The position numbers and the translations under genes are program-made. Source: WS-2 sp036507005 (lineage in GTDB: Bacteria; Eisenbacteria; RBG-16-71-46). From it: a stretch of 64,000 bases of DNA. Shown here piece after piece: positions 51,479 through 60,190 of this stretch; the stretch's first letter is position 1, and each line of letters begins with the position of its first letter. The stretch spans positions 69,567-133,566 of the forward strand of contig DASXQT010000072.1 in NCBI GenBank assembly GCA_036507005.1, given 5' to 3'. The notes under the pieces are model-generated. The model was given only the letters and a program-made list of their open reading frames with translations, was not told the DNA's origin and searched no databases.

Positions 51479-53799
51479 TGCGCGCACCGCGCGCGCTGCT
51501 TCCATTCCTCCTGCTCGCGGCCCCCTGGCCGTCCGCGCTCTCGCCGCCGCGCTTCACCCGCGAGCAGATGGAGGCCGCGCTCCCCGCGGAATCCCGCGCG
51601 CTGATCGTCTACGGCACCCGCGACCAGGCGGCCGTCACCCTGCTGCGCGCCCGCGCGCTCGCGCTCGCCGGCCGCTTCGCCGGGGGCGACAGCGCCGCCG
51701 CGCGCGCCGACCGCGACGCCACGCCGCAGGAGCTCGGCGACCGCATGCTGGTGCTGCTCGGGGGCCCGGCCGAGAACGAGTGGACGCGGCGGCTCGCGCC
51801 CGGGCTGCCGCTGGAGTTCACGCCGCGCGGCTTCCGCTGGTTCGGGCGCGACTACGAGCGCCCGGGGGACGCGATCCATCTCGTGTACCCGAGCCCGCTC
51901 GAGCCCCGGCGCTTCCTCCTGCTCGTGGCCGGCAACTCGCCCGCGGCCCTGTCAGACCGCGGCGGCGGGCTCGGCTTCGGCCTCGACGACTGGCGCATCT
52001 ACCGGGACGGGGTGCTCGCGCGCCGCGGGCGCTTCGCGCAGTCGCCCTCGCGCCCCTGGCGCTACGACACCGCGCTCGACCGTGATCTCGAGCGCGAGCG
52101 CGAGCGCTTCGTGGAGGCGCTCCGCACCCGGCGCGGGCGCGGGCTCGCGGTGCGGGCCCCGGCCGACCTCGCCTGCGAAGGTGCTGCGGCCGCGGCCGAG
52201 TCCCTGCTCGTGCGCCTCGACCGCATGGGCCTCGGCGCTCCGGCGTCCGCCCCGGCCACGCTGACGCTCTATCACACGCTCGAGGAGAAGGGCACGCTCA
52301 CGCGCGACACGCGGCCCGAGCACCTCGACTTGGGCGGCGCCCATGCCGCGCTCCCCGCGGGCCGCAGCGCGCTCGACCTGTGGTCGGTCGCGGCGCTGCG
52401 CCTGCGGGCGGCGGGAGCGCCTGCCGCGGCGCCGTACCTGCGCCCGGCCGCGGTCTGGCTCGCGGGCGCATTCGAGGGCGAGCCGCTCGCGCGCGCCGTG
52501 AGCCGGCTCTACTTCGGCGGCCTGCTCCCCACCGCGCGCGCGGCGGCGAGCCGGGAGTCGGAGTTCCGCTCTCCGCTCCAGTGGATCCCGGCGCGGGCCC
52601 TGCTCGCGCGCGCCCTGTGGGAGAGCGCCGGCGCCCGCCGGGTCGCGGCGCTGCGCTCGCTGCTGGCCGCGTCGCCGCCCTCCGACCTCGACAGCCTGTG
52701 CGCGGCCGCCGGGACGCGGGCCGCCGCGGTCGAGAAGCGCTACGCCGCGCTCGCCGACTCGCTGGCGAGAGCCTCGCCCGCCTCGCTCGCGGCCGTCCGG
52801 CCCCGCGCCTGGCGCCCCGATCAGGGGTTCCAGCGCGGCGTGTGCCTCGCGCACGCGGTGGGCCTCGAGCGCGGCTACCTGTCCGCGGCGTGCGCGCGCG
52901 AGCTCGCCCGCCTGCGCGCGCTGGGGGCGGAGTGGGTATCGCTCACGCCGTTCGGATTCCTGCCCTCGCCCGCGACGCCCGAGGTCTTCCCGAGCAACGA
53001 GGGAGGTCCGGATGGCGAGAGCGACGAGGCGGTGGCGGAGGCCGGCGCGCGCGCCCGCGCCCTCGGCATGCGGGTCTGGCTCGCGCCCCACCTCTGGACC
53101 CGGGGCTGGACCGGCGACCTCGACTTCGGTCCCGCGGGCTGGCCGCGCTTCTTCGAGCGCTACCGGGCGTTCCTGCTCCACTACGCCCTGCTCGCCGAGC
53201 GCGAGGGGATGGACGGGCTGGTGGTGGGACACGAGCTGGCCGGCGCCTCGCTCGGCCATCCCGACCGGTGGCGCACGCTGATCGCGGAGGTGCGCCGGGT
53301 CTACTCCGGAACGCTCGCCTACGACGCCAACTGGGGCGAGGAGCTGGAGGGGATCCGGTTCTGGGACGCGCTCGACGTGGTCGGCGTGTCGTTCTACGCG
53401 CCGCTCGCCAAGGCGCCCACCCAGGACGTCGCGGCGCTCGAGTCCGGGGCGGCGAAAGCGCTGCGTGCGCTGCGGGCGGTGGCCGCGCGCACCCGCCGGC
53501 CGGTGCTGCTGGCGGAGGTCGGATACGCGCCCTCTCCCGAGGCGCCGGTGCGGCCCTGGGAGGAGCCGGGCGGCCTGCCCGATCTCGAGACCCAGCGCGC
53601 CTGCTACGAGGCGGTGGTGCGGGCGCTCGAGCCGTGCGACTGGGTGGCGGGCGCGTTGTGGTGGAAGTGGTTCAGCTCGGACGACCGCGGCGGCGAGCGC
53701 GACGCCTCGTTCACGCCCCGGGGCAAGCCGGCCGAGCGCGTGCTCGAGCGCGCGCTGCGCGAGTGGGAAGAGCGGCCGGTGCGGGTGCCGGAGCGCTGA
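51478..53799 (+). CDS. Secreted protein with GH113-like glycosidase domain
   Basis: A 773-aa protein with an N-terminal signal-like segment (ALLPFLLLAAPWPSAL). Residues 30-440 are beta/alpha-rich with no recognised fold. From about 445 a TIM-barrel resembles GH113 endo-beta-mannanase-like enzymes: FQRGVCLAHAVGLERGYLS at the first strand, MRVWLAPHLWTRGWTGD, the likely acid/base Glu in VVGHELAGASLG, and the likely nucleophile Glu in VLLAEVGYAPSP. A GALWWKWFSSDD motif closes the barrel. Substrate uncertain. Start ATG 51478 overlaps the lipoprotein stop. Confidence 0.7.
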   Translation: MRAPRALLPFLLLAAPWPSALSPPRFTREQMEAALPAESRALIVYGTRDQAAVTLLRARALALAGRFAGGDSAAARADRDATPQELGDRMLVLLGGPAENEWTRRLAPGLPLEFTPRGFRWFGRDYERPGDAIHLVYPSPLEPRRFLLLVAGNSPAALSDRGGGLGFGLDDWRIYRDGVLARRGRFAQSPSRPWRYDTALDRDLERERERFVEALRTRRGRGLAVRAPADLACEGAAAAAESLLVRLDRMGLGAPASAPATLTLYHTLEEKGTLTRDTRPEHLDLGGAHAALPAGRSALDLWSVAALRLRAAGAPAAAPYLRPAAVWLAGAFEGEPLARAVSRLYFGGLLPTARAAASRESEFRSPLQWIPARALLARALWESAGARRVAALRSLLAASPPSDLDSLCAAAGTRAAAVEKRYAALADSLARASPASLAAVRPRAWRPDQGFQRGVCLAHAVGLERGYLSAACARELARLRALGAEWVSLTPFGFLPSPATPEVFPSNEGGPDGESDEAVAEAGARARALGMRVWLAPHLWTRGWTGDLDFGPAGWPRFFERYRAFLLHYALLAEREGMDGLVVGHELAGASLGHPDRWRTLIAEVRRVYSGTLAYDANWGEELEGIRFWDALDVVGVSFYAPLAKAPTQDVAALESGAAKALRALRAVAARTRRPVLLAEVGYAPSPEAPVRPWEEPGGLPDLETQRACYEAVVRALEPCDWVAGALWWKWFSSDDRGGERDASFTPRGKPAERVLERALREWEERPVRVPER

Positions 53800-53868
53800 C
53801 GCGCGGGGCGGCCGCGGGCGATGGGCGGAGCGGCGAGCCTCGCGGGCGATCCGGCGCGACCCGGCCGG

Positions 53869-55227
53869 TCAGCTCCGCGTGCCGCCTAAGACGACGCGCA
53901 GCCCGCGCCCGCGCGCGCGCAGGCGGCGGAGCGCGTCCTCGATGCCCACCGCGGCGAACAGCACGATCATGGGCTCGACGGGCACGCGCATGCGCAGCGC
54001 GCCCCAGTACACCACGGCGATCGCGCTGAAGTAGAGCACCACGAGCAGGCCGAGCCCCTGGAAGAAGCGGCGCGGCCCGCGCAGCGTGCGGAAGAGCCCC
54101 CACAGGGCGAACGGCCAGGTGAGGAGCGACCACACCAGCAGGGGATCGGCGGCTCGCAGCGCCCGGCCGAGCGTCGAGCCCTCCCGCTGCCAGGCGCCGG
54201 TGCCGCCGCCCTCGGCGGTCACCCGCCAGAACCGCGCGAGCTTGGCCGCGGCCATCGCCGGCCACTCCCGCACGTGGGCGGCGAGGAATTGCAGCGCGCG
54301 CCGCCGCGCCGCGGCGTCGGCCTCGGGCTCGCCCAGGCCGCGGGTCTCCGACGCGTAGGGCTCGACGTGGGTGGTGCTCATCGCGCCGCCGCGGCGCGCC
54401 GGGTCGTTCCACACCTCGGGGTTGTTGCTGTCGAGGAGCGCGCGTCCGCCGCCGGTCGTGACCGGCACGAACGCATGGAGCACGAGCGCGTTGCGGAGCG
54501 TCCACGGCCCCACCGAGAGCGCGAGCCCGAGCCCGAGGAGCGCGATGTGCCGCAGCCTCGCGCGACCGCCGAGGGCGAGGCCGAGCGAGACCCAGGCCCA
54601 GGCCGCGACCACGGCCGGCAGCAGCAGCGCGGTGGGACGCGTGAGCGAGGCCAGGCCCCACGTGACCCCGACCCCGAGCGCGCGACCCGGCTGCGGAGTC
54701 CTGACCCATGCGGCGCTCGCCGAGAGCGCCACGAGCAGGAGCGCGGTGAAGGCGGTCTCGGTCAGGAGGTAGCCGGAGAAGAACACCAGCAGCGGGTGCG
54801 CTGCCGCGAGCCAGCCCGCGGTGCGTCCCACGTTTCCCCCGAAGAGCGAGCCGCCGAAGGCCGCGAGCAGCAGCGGCACCAGCGCCCCGATCGCACACTG
54901 GAGCAGGATCGAGGCGAAGAAGTGATGGCCGAACGCACCGTAGACCAGGCTCGTGAGCCAGGGCAGAAGCGGCGGCACGAAGGCGGTGGGGTAGGGGCCG
55001 GCCGCGGCGTCGAGCGAGAACCCCTGGCCGCGGGCGAGGTGCCAGGCGACCGCGTCGTACTCGGCGGAGTCCGAGGAGGGAGTCGCGTGCGGGCCGGTCG
55101 CGAGCCACGCGTAGAGCACCCGCAGCCCGAGGGCCACGGCGTAGAGCACGAGCCACGGCCCCGGACGGGGACGCGGGCGGTCCGCCGGACGGGGCCGGCG
55201 GGAGACGGATTCGGCGCGCTGCAGCAT
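53869..55227 (-). CDS. GT39/ArnT-like membrane glycosyltransferase
   Basis: A 452-aa polytopic protein with about 11 helices. The N-terminal helix (WLVLYAVALGLRVLYAWL) is followed by the first periplasmic loop, DSAEYDAVAWHLARGQGF, with the acidic residue expected in GT-C enzymes. FFSGYLLTETAFTALLL and SLTRPTALLLPAVVA are typical of the PMT_2/ArnT family, which transfers sugars from polyprenyl phosphate. ATG 55227 has a TAGACT -10-like box 9 nt upstream on the minus strand. Acceptor unknown. It is convergent with the GH-like gene. Confidence 0.85.
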   Translation of the reverse strand: MLQRAESVSRRPRPADRPRPRPGPWLVLYAVALGLRVLYAWLATGPHATPSSDSAEYDAVAWHLARGQGFSLDAAAGPYPTAFVPPLLPWLTSLVYGAFGHHFFASILLQCAIGALVPLLLAAFGGSLFGGNVGRTAGWLAAAHPLLVFFSGYLLTETAFTALLLVALSASAAWVRTPQPGRALGVGVTWGLASLTRPTALLLPAVVAAWAWVSLGLALGGRARLRHIALLGLGLALSVGPWTLRNALVLHAFVPVTTGGGRALLDSNNPEVWNDPARRGGAMSTTHVEPYASETRGLGEPEADAAARRRALQFLAAHVREWPAMAAAKLARFWRVTAEGGGTGAWQREGSTLGRALRAADPLLVWSLLTWPFALWGLFRTLRGPRRFFQGLGLLVVLYFSAIAVVYWGALRMRVPVEPMIVLFAAVGIEDALRRLRARGRGLRVVLGGTRS

Positions 55228-55288
55228 GCCGGCTCGAGTCTACACGAGCCCGCGCCACCGTGCGGAAATCACGGACGCGGTAAAGGCG

Positions 55289-55313
55289 GCGTGCGGAACG
55301 CAATGCCGCACGC
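55289..55313. other. Hairpin in the 55.2-55.5 kb intergenic gap
   Basis: GCGTGCGG (55289-55296) pairs with CCGCACGC (55306-55313) around a 9-nt loop AACGCAATG. The gap 55228-55514 holds no convincing CDS; it contains the GT39 upstream region, this hairpin, and an AAGAGGAG ribosome-binding site for the next gene. No clear promoter for the latter was found. Confidence 0.45.
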
Positions 55314-55514
55314 GGGCGGAGGCCGAGGGGCGCGGGGCGCGCGAGCCGCGTCCGCGGCATCGGCCCCGGCTTGCGAGACCCGGCCATCCCGCGGCAGACG
55401 AGTTGCTAGGGGGCGGGACCTTCGGCAGACGAAGCGGGCGCGGCATGGAGCCGCTCGTCTTCCGAGGTCGGGCTCAGGACGCCGGGCGCTAGACCTAGGG
55501 CCGCAAGAGGAGCC

Positions 55515-56036
55515 ATGGATCACTACATACCGAAGCGCCGCGTCCCCGTGACGCTGTGGTCGAACGCGGTCCAGGGAGTGCAGGCTCAGCTCTTCCTCGA
55601 CCTCGACGCCACCACCAAGCGCCATCAGACCATCCTCGAGAAGCTCAACGAGAGCGGGCCGTTCGTCCCGGTCGCGATCGGCGAGGAGGGCCGCACCCAC
55701 CTCTTCAACAAGTCCACGCTGGTGAGGCTCACGGTGGGGCGCCAGGTGATCCAGAGCGACGTGTACGCCCGCGGCTTCCAGCCCTGGCGCGAGGAGGAGG
55801 CCGAGGTGCTGTTCGCCGACGGCACGACGCTGACCGGCAAGGTGTGGATGCCGCTGAACCGCGAGAGCCAGCGGCTCTCCGACTTCATGAACCAGCAGGG
55901 CTCGGGATTCTTCGTGCTCACCACCGGCACCGGGCTCCATCTGGTGAACGCCGCGGCGGTGGTGCAGATCGCGCTCTCCGAGAGCGCCGGGGCGCCGCTC
56001 GCGGGCGCCCCCGAGTCCGACGCCGTCGCGCGCTGA
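55515..56036 (+). CDS. Uncharacterised small protein
   Basis: A 173-aa soluble protein. It has no signal peptide or helix-rich membrane segment. The N-half has RRVPVTLWSNAVQGVQAQLF and a QTILEKLNESGPFVPVAIGE segment, the C-half DGTTLTGKVWMPLNRESQRL and FVLTTGTGLHLVNAAAVVQI. A clear AAGAGGAG lies before ATG 55515. A two-fold beta-strand repeat is suggested by the alternation of short hydrophobic strands. I do not recognise the family with certainty. It is followed directly by a copy of the structured repeat. Confidence 0.7.
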   Translation: MDHYIPKRRVPVTLWSNAVQGVQAQLFLDLDATTKRHQTILEKLNESGPFVPVAIGEEGRTHLFNKSTLVRLTVGRQVIQSDVYARGFQPWREEEAEVLFADGTTLTGKVWMPLNRESQRLSDFMNQQGSGFFVLTTGTGLHLVNAAAVVQIALSESAGAPLAGAPESDAVAR

Positions 56037-56048
56037 GCCGCGGCGGGG

Positions 56049-56194
56049 GGGCCGGAGCGGGGCCAGGGCCGTTTCGCGGCGCCCGCTCGGCTCCGCCATC
56101 CATGGCTTCGCCTCGCTCCTGGCGGAGCGCTTCGGCTCCTGCCTCCCGCGCTCCGCCAGAGCGCCGCGAAACGGCCCTGACCCCGCTCCGGCCC
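56049..56194. repeat. Structured dispersed repeat, copy 2
   Basis: 34-bp inverted arms (56049-56082 and 56161-56194) with one mismatch enclose a 78-nt interior very like that of copy 1. The inner stem TGGCGGAGCG (56120-56129) pairs with CGCTCCGCCA (56149-56158). Three arm positions differ from copy 1 (ATC to GCG) and the partner strand changes accordingly (GAT to CGC). It lies between the small protein's stop and the nitrilase promoter. Confidence 0.92.
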
Positions 56195-56218
56195 GTGCCT
56201 TCCCGTGCGACCGTGCGC

Positions 56219-56247
56219 TTGCCCCGGGTGCTCCGCCGGGATAGCGT
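56219..56247 (+). promoter_or_regulatory. Candidate promoter of the nitrilase gene
   Basis: TTGCCC (56219-56224), 17-bp spacer, TAGCGT (56242-56247), then GGCGTCC and ATG 56255. The ATG is 7 nt after the -10, so the message would be leaderless. Confidence 0.6.
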
Positions 56248-56254
56248 GGCGTCC

Positions 56255-57079
56255 ATGGCGGCTTTCCGGATCGCGTTCGTCCAGGGCGCGCCGCGCTTCG
56301 GGCGGGTGGAGGAGAACCTCGAGCGCGGGCTCGCGCTCGCGGCCGGCGTCGAGGCCGACCTCGTCGTGCTGCCCGAGCTGTGGAGCTCGGGCTACGTGTT
56401 CTCGTCCCACGCCGAGGTCGAGTCGCTCGCCGAGGACGCGGAGCGCGGCCCCACCGCCCGCGCCCTGCACGCGGCCGCGCGCCGCGGCCGGCGCCACCTG
56501 GTCGCGGGCTTCCCCGAGCGCCATCGCGGGCGCTTCTACAACAGCGCGCTGCTCGTGGGCCCTGCGGGCGTGAAGGCGGTCTACCGCAAGCTCCACCTCT
56601 TCGAGCGCGAGCAGGAGTGGTTCTCGCCCGGCAACCTGCCGCTCGCGGTCCACCGCGTGGGGCCTGCTCGGGTCGGGCTCCTGATCTGCTTCGACTGGCG
56701 CTTCCCCGAGACCGCGCGCTCGCTCGCGCTCCGCGGGGCCGACGTGATCGCCCACCCCTCGAACCTGGTGTTCCGAAACGCTCAGGCCGCGATGCTCACG
56801 CGCTCGATCGAGAACCGCATCTACACCGTGACCGCCAACCGCACCGGGGTCGAATCGCGCCCCGGGGGGCGCGTCCCGTTCACGGGCAGGAGCCAGATCG
56901 TGGACCCGGACGGCCGGATCGTGGCCCGCGCCGGAGTGCGCGAGACCGTGGCGCGCGCCGCGGAGGCCGACCTCGCCCGGGCGCGCGACAAGTCGCTCAC
57001 CCCGCGCACGCACCTGTTCCGCTCGCGCCGGCCGCGCTACTACGGCGCGCTGACCGCACAAGCGCTCCTCGCGCGTTGA
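56255..57079 (+). CDS. Carbon-nitrogen hydrolase (nitrilase superfamily)
   Basis: A 274-aa cytosolic amidase/nitrilase-fold enzyme. The catalytic triad is Glu41 (VVLPELW), Lys112 (VYRKLHLF) and Cys145 (LLICFDWRFPE). Other features are GFPERHRGRFYNSAL and TANRTGVESRP. The family cleaves C-N bonds in amides or carbamoyl compounds; the substrate is not predictable. ATG 56255 is the only start compatible with the predicted promoter and also gives the exact family N-terminus. Confidence 0.92.
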   Translation: MAAFRIAFVQGAPRFGRVEENLERGLALAAGVEADLVVLPELWSSGYVFSSHAEVESLAEDAERGPTARALHAAARRGRRHLVAGFPERHRGRFYNSALLVGPAGVKAVYRKLHLFEREQEWFSPGNLPLAVHRVGPARVGLLICFDWRFPETARSLALRGADVIAHPSNLVFRNAQAAMLTRSIENRIYTVTANRTGVESRPGGRVPFTGRSQIVDPDGRIVARAGVRETVARAAEADLARARDKSLTPRTHLFRSRRPRYYGALTAQALLAR

Positions 57080-57105
57080 GTCGGGCGCGCGCCCCCGCCT
57101 ATAAT
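57076..57105 (+). promoter_or_regulatory. Candidate promoter of the M2-type peptidase gene
   Basis: TTGAGT (57076-57081; overlaps the nitrilase stop), 18-bp spacer, TATAAT (57100-57105), the only perfect consensus -10 noted in this survey. The discriminator is GTCCGGCC. Transcription would start near 57112 and leave a 50-nt leader with a GAGGAG site before GTG 57165. Confidence 0.65.
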
Positions 57106-57164
57106 GTCCGGCCGCGCGGGACGCTTCCGCGCACCATTCCACCTCTGCACGATCCGAGGAGCCC

Positions 57165-58826
57165 GTGAACCCCGCAGCCGCCTCCCCCGAGCAGCGCCAG
57201 GGCGACCTCGCCGCGTTCGTGGACCGCATCGTCGCCGAGATCGAGCCGCTCCACCTCCGGCACAACGAGGCGGTGTGGAAGGCCAACGTCACCGGCGATC
57301 CGGCGCACGAGCAGGAGAGCGCCCGGCTCGACGCCGAGATCCGCACGATCTTCTCGCGCCGCGAGCCGTTCCAGTTCCTGAGCGGGCTGCTTGCGGCCGG
57401 CGGGGTCCCGGACCCGAAGCTCCAGCGCCAGGCGGTTCTGCTCCATCACACCTTCCGGGCCCACCAGATCCCGCCCGAGACCATCGAGCGCATGGTGAAG
57501 ATCGAGAAGGGGCTCGAGAGCCGGTTCAACAACTTCCGAGCCGAGCTGGACGGGGCGCGTGTCACCGACAACCAGCTTCTCGAGGTCCTGCGGCTCGAGA
57601 ACGACTCGGCGCGCCGCCGCCGCGCGTGGGAGGCCTCGAAGCAGATCGGGCGCGAGGTGCGCGCCGACCTGCTCGAGCTGGTCGGGATCCGCAACCGGGC
57701 CGCCCGCGACCTCGGGTTCCCGAACTACTACTCGATGATGCTCGAGCTCGACGAGCTGGACGAGCGCGAGCTGTTCGCGGTGCTGGACGATCTCGAGCGC
57801 GGCACCCGGCCGCTGTTCGAGGCCTACAAGCGCGAGCTCGACGCACGGCTCGGACGCCGCTTCGGCGTGGCGGCCGCCGAGATCCGCCCCTGGCACTACA
57901 GCGATCCGTTCTTCCAGGAGGCCCCGGCGGCCGAGGTCGACCTCGATGCCTGCTTCCCGGGACAGTCGCTCGAGCAGCTCACGCGCCGCTTCTACCACGC
58001 CATCGGATTCCAGATCGACGACCTGCTCGCGCGCGCCGACCTCTACGAGCGGCCCGGCAAGTGCCAGCATGCGTTCTGCCTGTCCGTGGACCACCGCCAG
58101 GACATCCGCGTGCTCTGCAACCTGCGGCCCACCGAGCGCTGGATGAGCACCATGCTCCACGAGTTCGGCCACGCGGTGTACGACCAGTCGATCGATCCCG
58201 GATTGCCGTTCCTACTGCGCTCGCCGGCCCACACGCTCGCCACCGAGGCGAGCGCGATGCTCTTCGGAAGGCTCTCCAAGAACGCCGCCTGGCTCACCAC
58301 CTATGCCGGCATGGAGGCGGGCGAGGCGCGGCGTGCGGGGGAGGCGGTGGCGCGCGCGATCTGCGGGCAGCTCCTGGTGCAGACGCGCTGGTGCCTGGTG
58401 ATGTGCCACATGGAGCGCGCGCTCTATCGCGATCCGGCCCAGGACCTGGACCGGGTGTGGTGGGACCTGGTCGAGCGCTTCCAGTCTCTCACAAGGCCCG
58501 AGGGGCGGAGCGGCCCCGACTGGGCGAGCAAGATCCACTTCAGCGTGGCGCCGGTCTACTACCACAACTACCTGCTGGGGGAGATGATGGCCTCGCAGCT
58601 CCAGCGCCACATCCAGCGCGAGGTGCTGCGGAATGGCGGCGACGTCTGGCAGCGCTACGTCACGAGCCCCGAGGTCGGAGGGTTCCTGCGCTCGCGCCTC
58701 TACCGCACCGGGCGCCTCATGGACTGGCGCGAGACGCTGCGGCAGGCGACCGGCGAGGCGCTGAGCCCCGCGGCCCTGGTGGACGAGCTGGCCGCGCGCT
58801 CCCCGCGCGAGGGCCGCATCGAGTAG
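57165..58826 (+). CDS. Zinc metallopeptidase, M2/M3-like
   Basis: A 553-aa soluble peptidase. The zinc motif HEFGH is at His332-His336 (LHEFGHAVYD), and the third ligand Glu is in TEASAMLFGRLS. This gluzincin layout, with DLGFPNYYSMMLELDELDE and RTGRLMDWRETLRQATG, resembles M2 (peptidyl-dipeptidase A-like) and M3 oligopeptidases. No signal peptide is seen, so it is probably cytosolic. GTG 57165 has a GAGGAG ribosome-binding site. It is separated from CtaG by a hairpin. Confidence 0.85.
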   Translation: MNPAAASPEQRQGDLAAFVDRIVAEIEPLHLRHNEAVWKANVTGDPAHEQESARLDAEIRTIFSRREPFQFLSGLLAAGGVPDPKLQRQAVLLHHTFRAHQIPPETIERMVKIEKGLESRFNNFRAELDGARVTDNQLLEVLRLENDSARRRRAWEASKQIGREVRADLLELVGIRNRAARDLGFPNYYSMMLELDELDERELFAVLDDLERGTRPLFEAYKRELDARLGRRFGVAAAEIRPWHYSDPFFQEAPAAEVDLDACFPGQSLEQLTRRFYHAIGFQIDDLLARADLYERPGKCQHAFCLSVDHRQDIRVLCNLRPTERWMSTMLHEFGHAVYDQSIDPGLPFLLRSPAHTLATEASAMLFGRLSKNAAWLTTYAGMEAGEARRAGEAVARAICGQLLVQTRWCLVMCHMERALYRDPAQDLDRVWWDLVERFQSLTRPEGRSGPDWASKIHFSVAPVYYHNYLLGEMMASQLQRHIQREVLRNGGDVWQRYVTSPEVGGFLRSRLYRTGRLMDWRETLRQATGEALSPAALVDELAARSPREGRIE

Positions 58827-58829
58827 ACT

Positions 58830-58856
58830 CGGCGGCCGGGTTTCTCCGGGCCGCCG
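58830..58856 (+). terminator. Hairpin between peptidase and ctaG
   Basis: CGGCGGCC (58830-58837) pairs with GGCCGCCG (58849-58856) with an 11-nt loop, then TCTTCC. It starts 4 nt after the peptidase stop. The downstream T-tract is poor, so it may be an intercistronic hairpin rather than a full terminator. Confidence 0.45.
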
Positions 58857-58882
58857 TCTTCCGCAACGCGAGGAGCACGAAC

Positions 58883-60088
58883 GTGCGCAGGCTGTGGGCC
58901 GCCCTGGGGCTGATCGCCCTGCTCGCCGCGCCGGCCCACGCCGACGCCGGGGACGCCAATCCCGACAGTGTCTACCTGGTCGGCGAGTTCGTGGACCCGG
59001 TGTGCTACTTCCAGCACGGCATGCAGGGCGCGCTCCAGCGCCAGTGCGCGCTGGTGCCCGGGCGGACCGAGCAGGGCATCTGGTTCCTCGACATCCGGCG
59101 GCGGAAGCTCTACTGCGTGGTCGGCCAGAACCACTGGCAGGACCCGGTGCGCGGCTTCCGCGAGGCCCTGGGCGACACGTTCGCCATCCGCGCGCGGGTG
59201 TGGAAGCGCGACAACGGCCAAGCGATCGCGATCAACGCCCTCTACCCCTGGCGCGCGCAGCCGGCGGCGCAGGCCGTGCTCTGGCCCTGGCGGTGGGAGT
59301 GGAGCGTCCTTTCGGGATGCGGGCTGCTCGCCCTGCTCTACCTGCTGGCGCTCGGCCCGCTGCGCAGGCGGTTGGGAGCGCCCGGCACGGCTTTCGAGCG
59401 CGGCCGCGCGGCGCTCTTCCTCGCGGGGCTCGCGGTCGTGGTGGTGGCGCTCGACGGCCCGCTCCACGACCTCAGCGATCTGTACCTCTTCAGCACCCAC
59501 ATGGTGCAGCACCTGCTGCTCGCGCAGGTCTTCCCGCCGCTCTTCCTGCTCGGCGTGCCGCTCTGGCTGCGGAACCGGCTGCTTGCGTCGCCCCCGGTGC
59601 GCGCCGCGTGGAGCTTCCTCGCCGGCGTGCCGATCGGCTTCGTGCTCTACACCGTGGTGTTCTCGATCTGGCACGTCCCCGTGCCCTACAACCTGATGAT
59701 GCGCGCCCACGGCTTCCACATCGTCATGCACCTGATGGTGATGGCGACCGCGGTGCTGATGTGGTGGCCGGTGCTGGGGGGCGAGGCGGTCGACCGCCCG
59801 CTCTCCCACGGCGCGCGCATGCTGTATCTCTTCCTGCTCGGCACGCCGATGATGGCGGTGGCGGCGCTCATCACCTTCGCCTACACGCCGCTCTACGAGT
59901 GGTACGCGTTCGCGCCGCGCCTGTGGGGGCTCGGCCCGGTCGAGGACCAGCGGCTCGGCGGGCTCATCATGTGGGTGCCGGGCGGGCTCTTCTACTGGGG
60001 TGTGATGAGCGTGGTCTACTTCCGCTGGGCGGCCGAGGAGGCGAGGACCGCCGAGCGGGACCCGATCGTGATCGGCCGGGCGCTGTAG
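58883..60088 (+). CDS. CtaG-like cytochrome oxidase assembly protein with N-terminal periplasmic domain
   Basis: A 401-aa protein. An N-terminal signal peptide (LWAALGLIALLAAPAHADA) leads into an extracytoplasmic domain at residues 28-125 with GEFVDPVCYFQHG, CALVPGRTEQGIWFLD and RKLYCVVGQNHWQDP, including conserved-looking Cys residues. Seven helices of a CtaG/caa3-type oxidase assembly protein follow, with THMVQHLLLAQVFPPLFLLG and GFHIVMHLMVMATAVLMWWP, whose histidines could bind metal. CtaG helps load copper into cytochrome oxidase. The extra domain is not part of typical CtaG. Start GTG 58883. Confidence 0.8.
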   Translation: MRRLWAALGLIALLAAPAHADAGDANPDSVYLVGEFVDPVCYFQHGMQGALQRQCALVPGRTEQGIWFLDIRRRKLYCVVGQNHWQDPVRGFREALGDTFAIRARVWKRDNGQAIAINALYPWRAQPAAQAVLWPWRWEWSVLSGCGLLALLYLLALGPLRRRLGAPGTAFERGRAALFLAGLAVVVVALDGPLHDLSDLYLFSTHMVQHLLLAQVFPPLFLLGVPLWLRNRLLASPPVRAAWSFLAGVPIGFVLYTVVFSIWHVPVPYNLMMRAHGFHIVMHLMVMATAVLMWWPVLGGEAVDRPLSHGARMLYLFLLGTPMMAVAALITFAYTPLYEWYAFAPRLWGLGPVEDQRLGGLIMWVPGGLFYWGVMSVVYFRWAAEEARTAERDPIVIGRAL

Positions 60089-60098
60089 TCGCGCAGGT

Positions 60099-60128
60099 TT
60101 GCGCGGCGCTCCGGCGCGATGGGATATT
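60099..60128 (+). promoter_or_regulatory. Candidate promoter of citrate synthase
   Basis: TTGCGC (60099-60104), 18-bp spacer, GATATT (60123-60128), discriminator CCCGGCGCG. A leader of about 55 nt ends with GAAAGGAG before ATG 60191. Confidence 0.5.
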
Positions 60129-60190
60129 CCCGGCGCGCCGTGCCGGAGCGGAACACCGGGGCCTCGCGCCGGGCGCCGAAAGGAGTGTGC

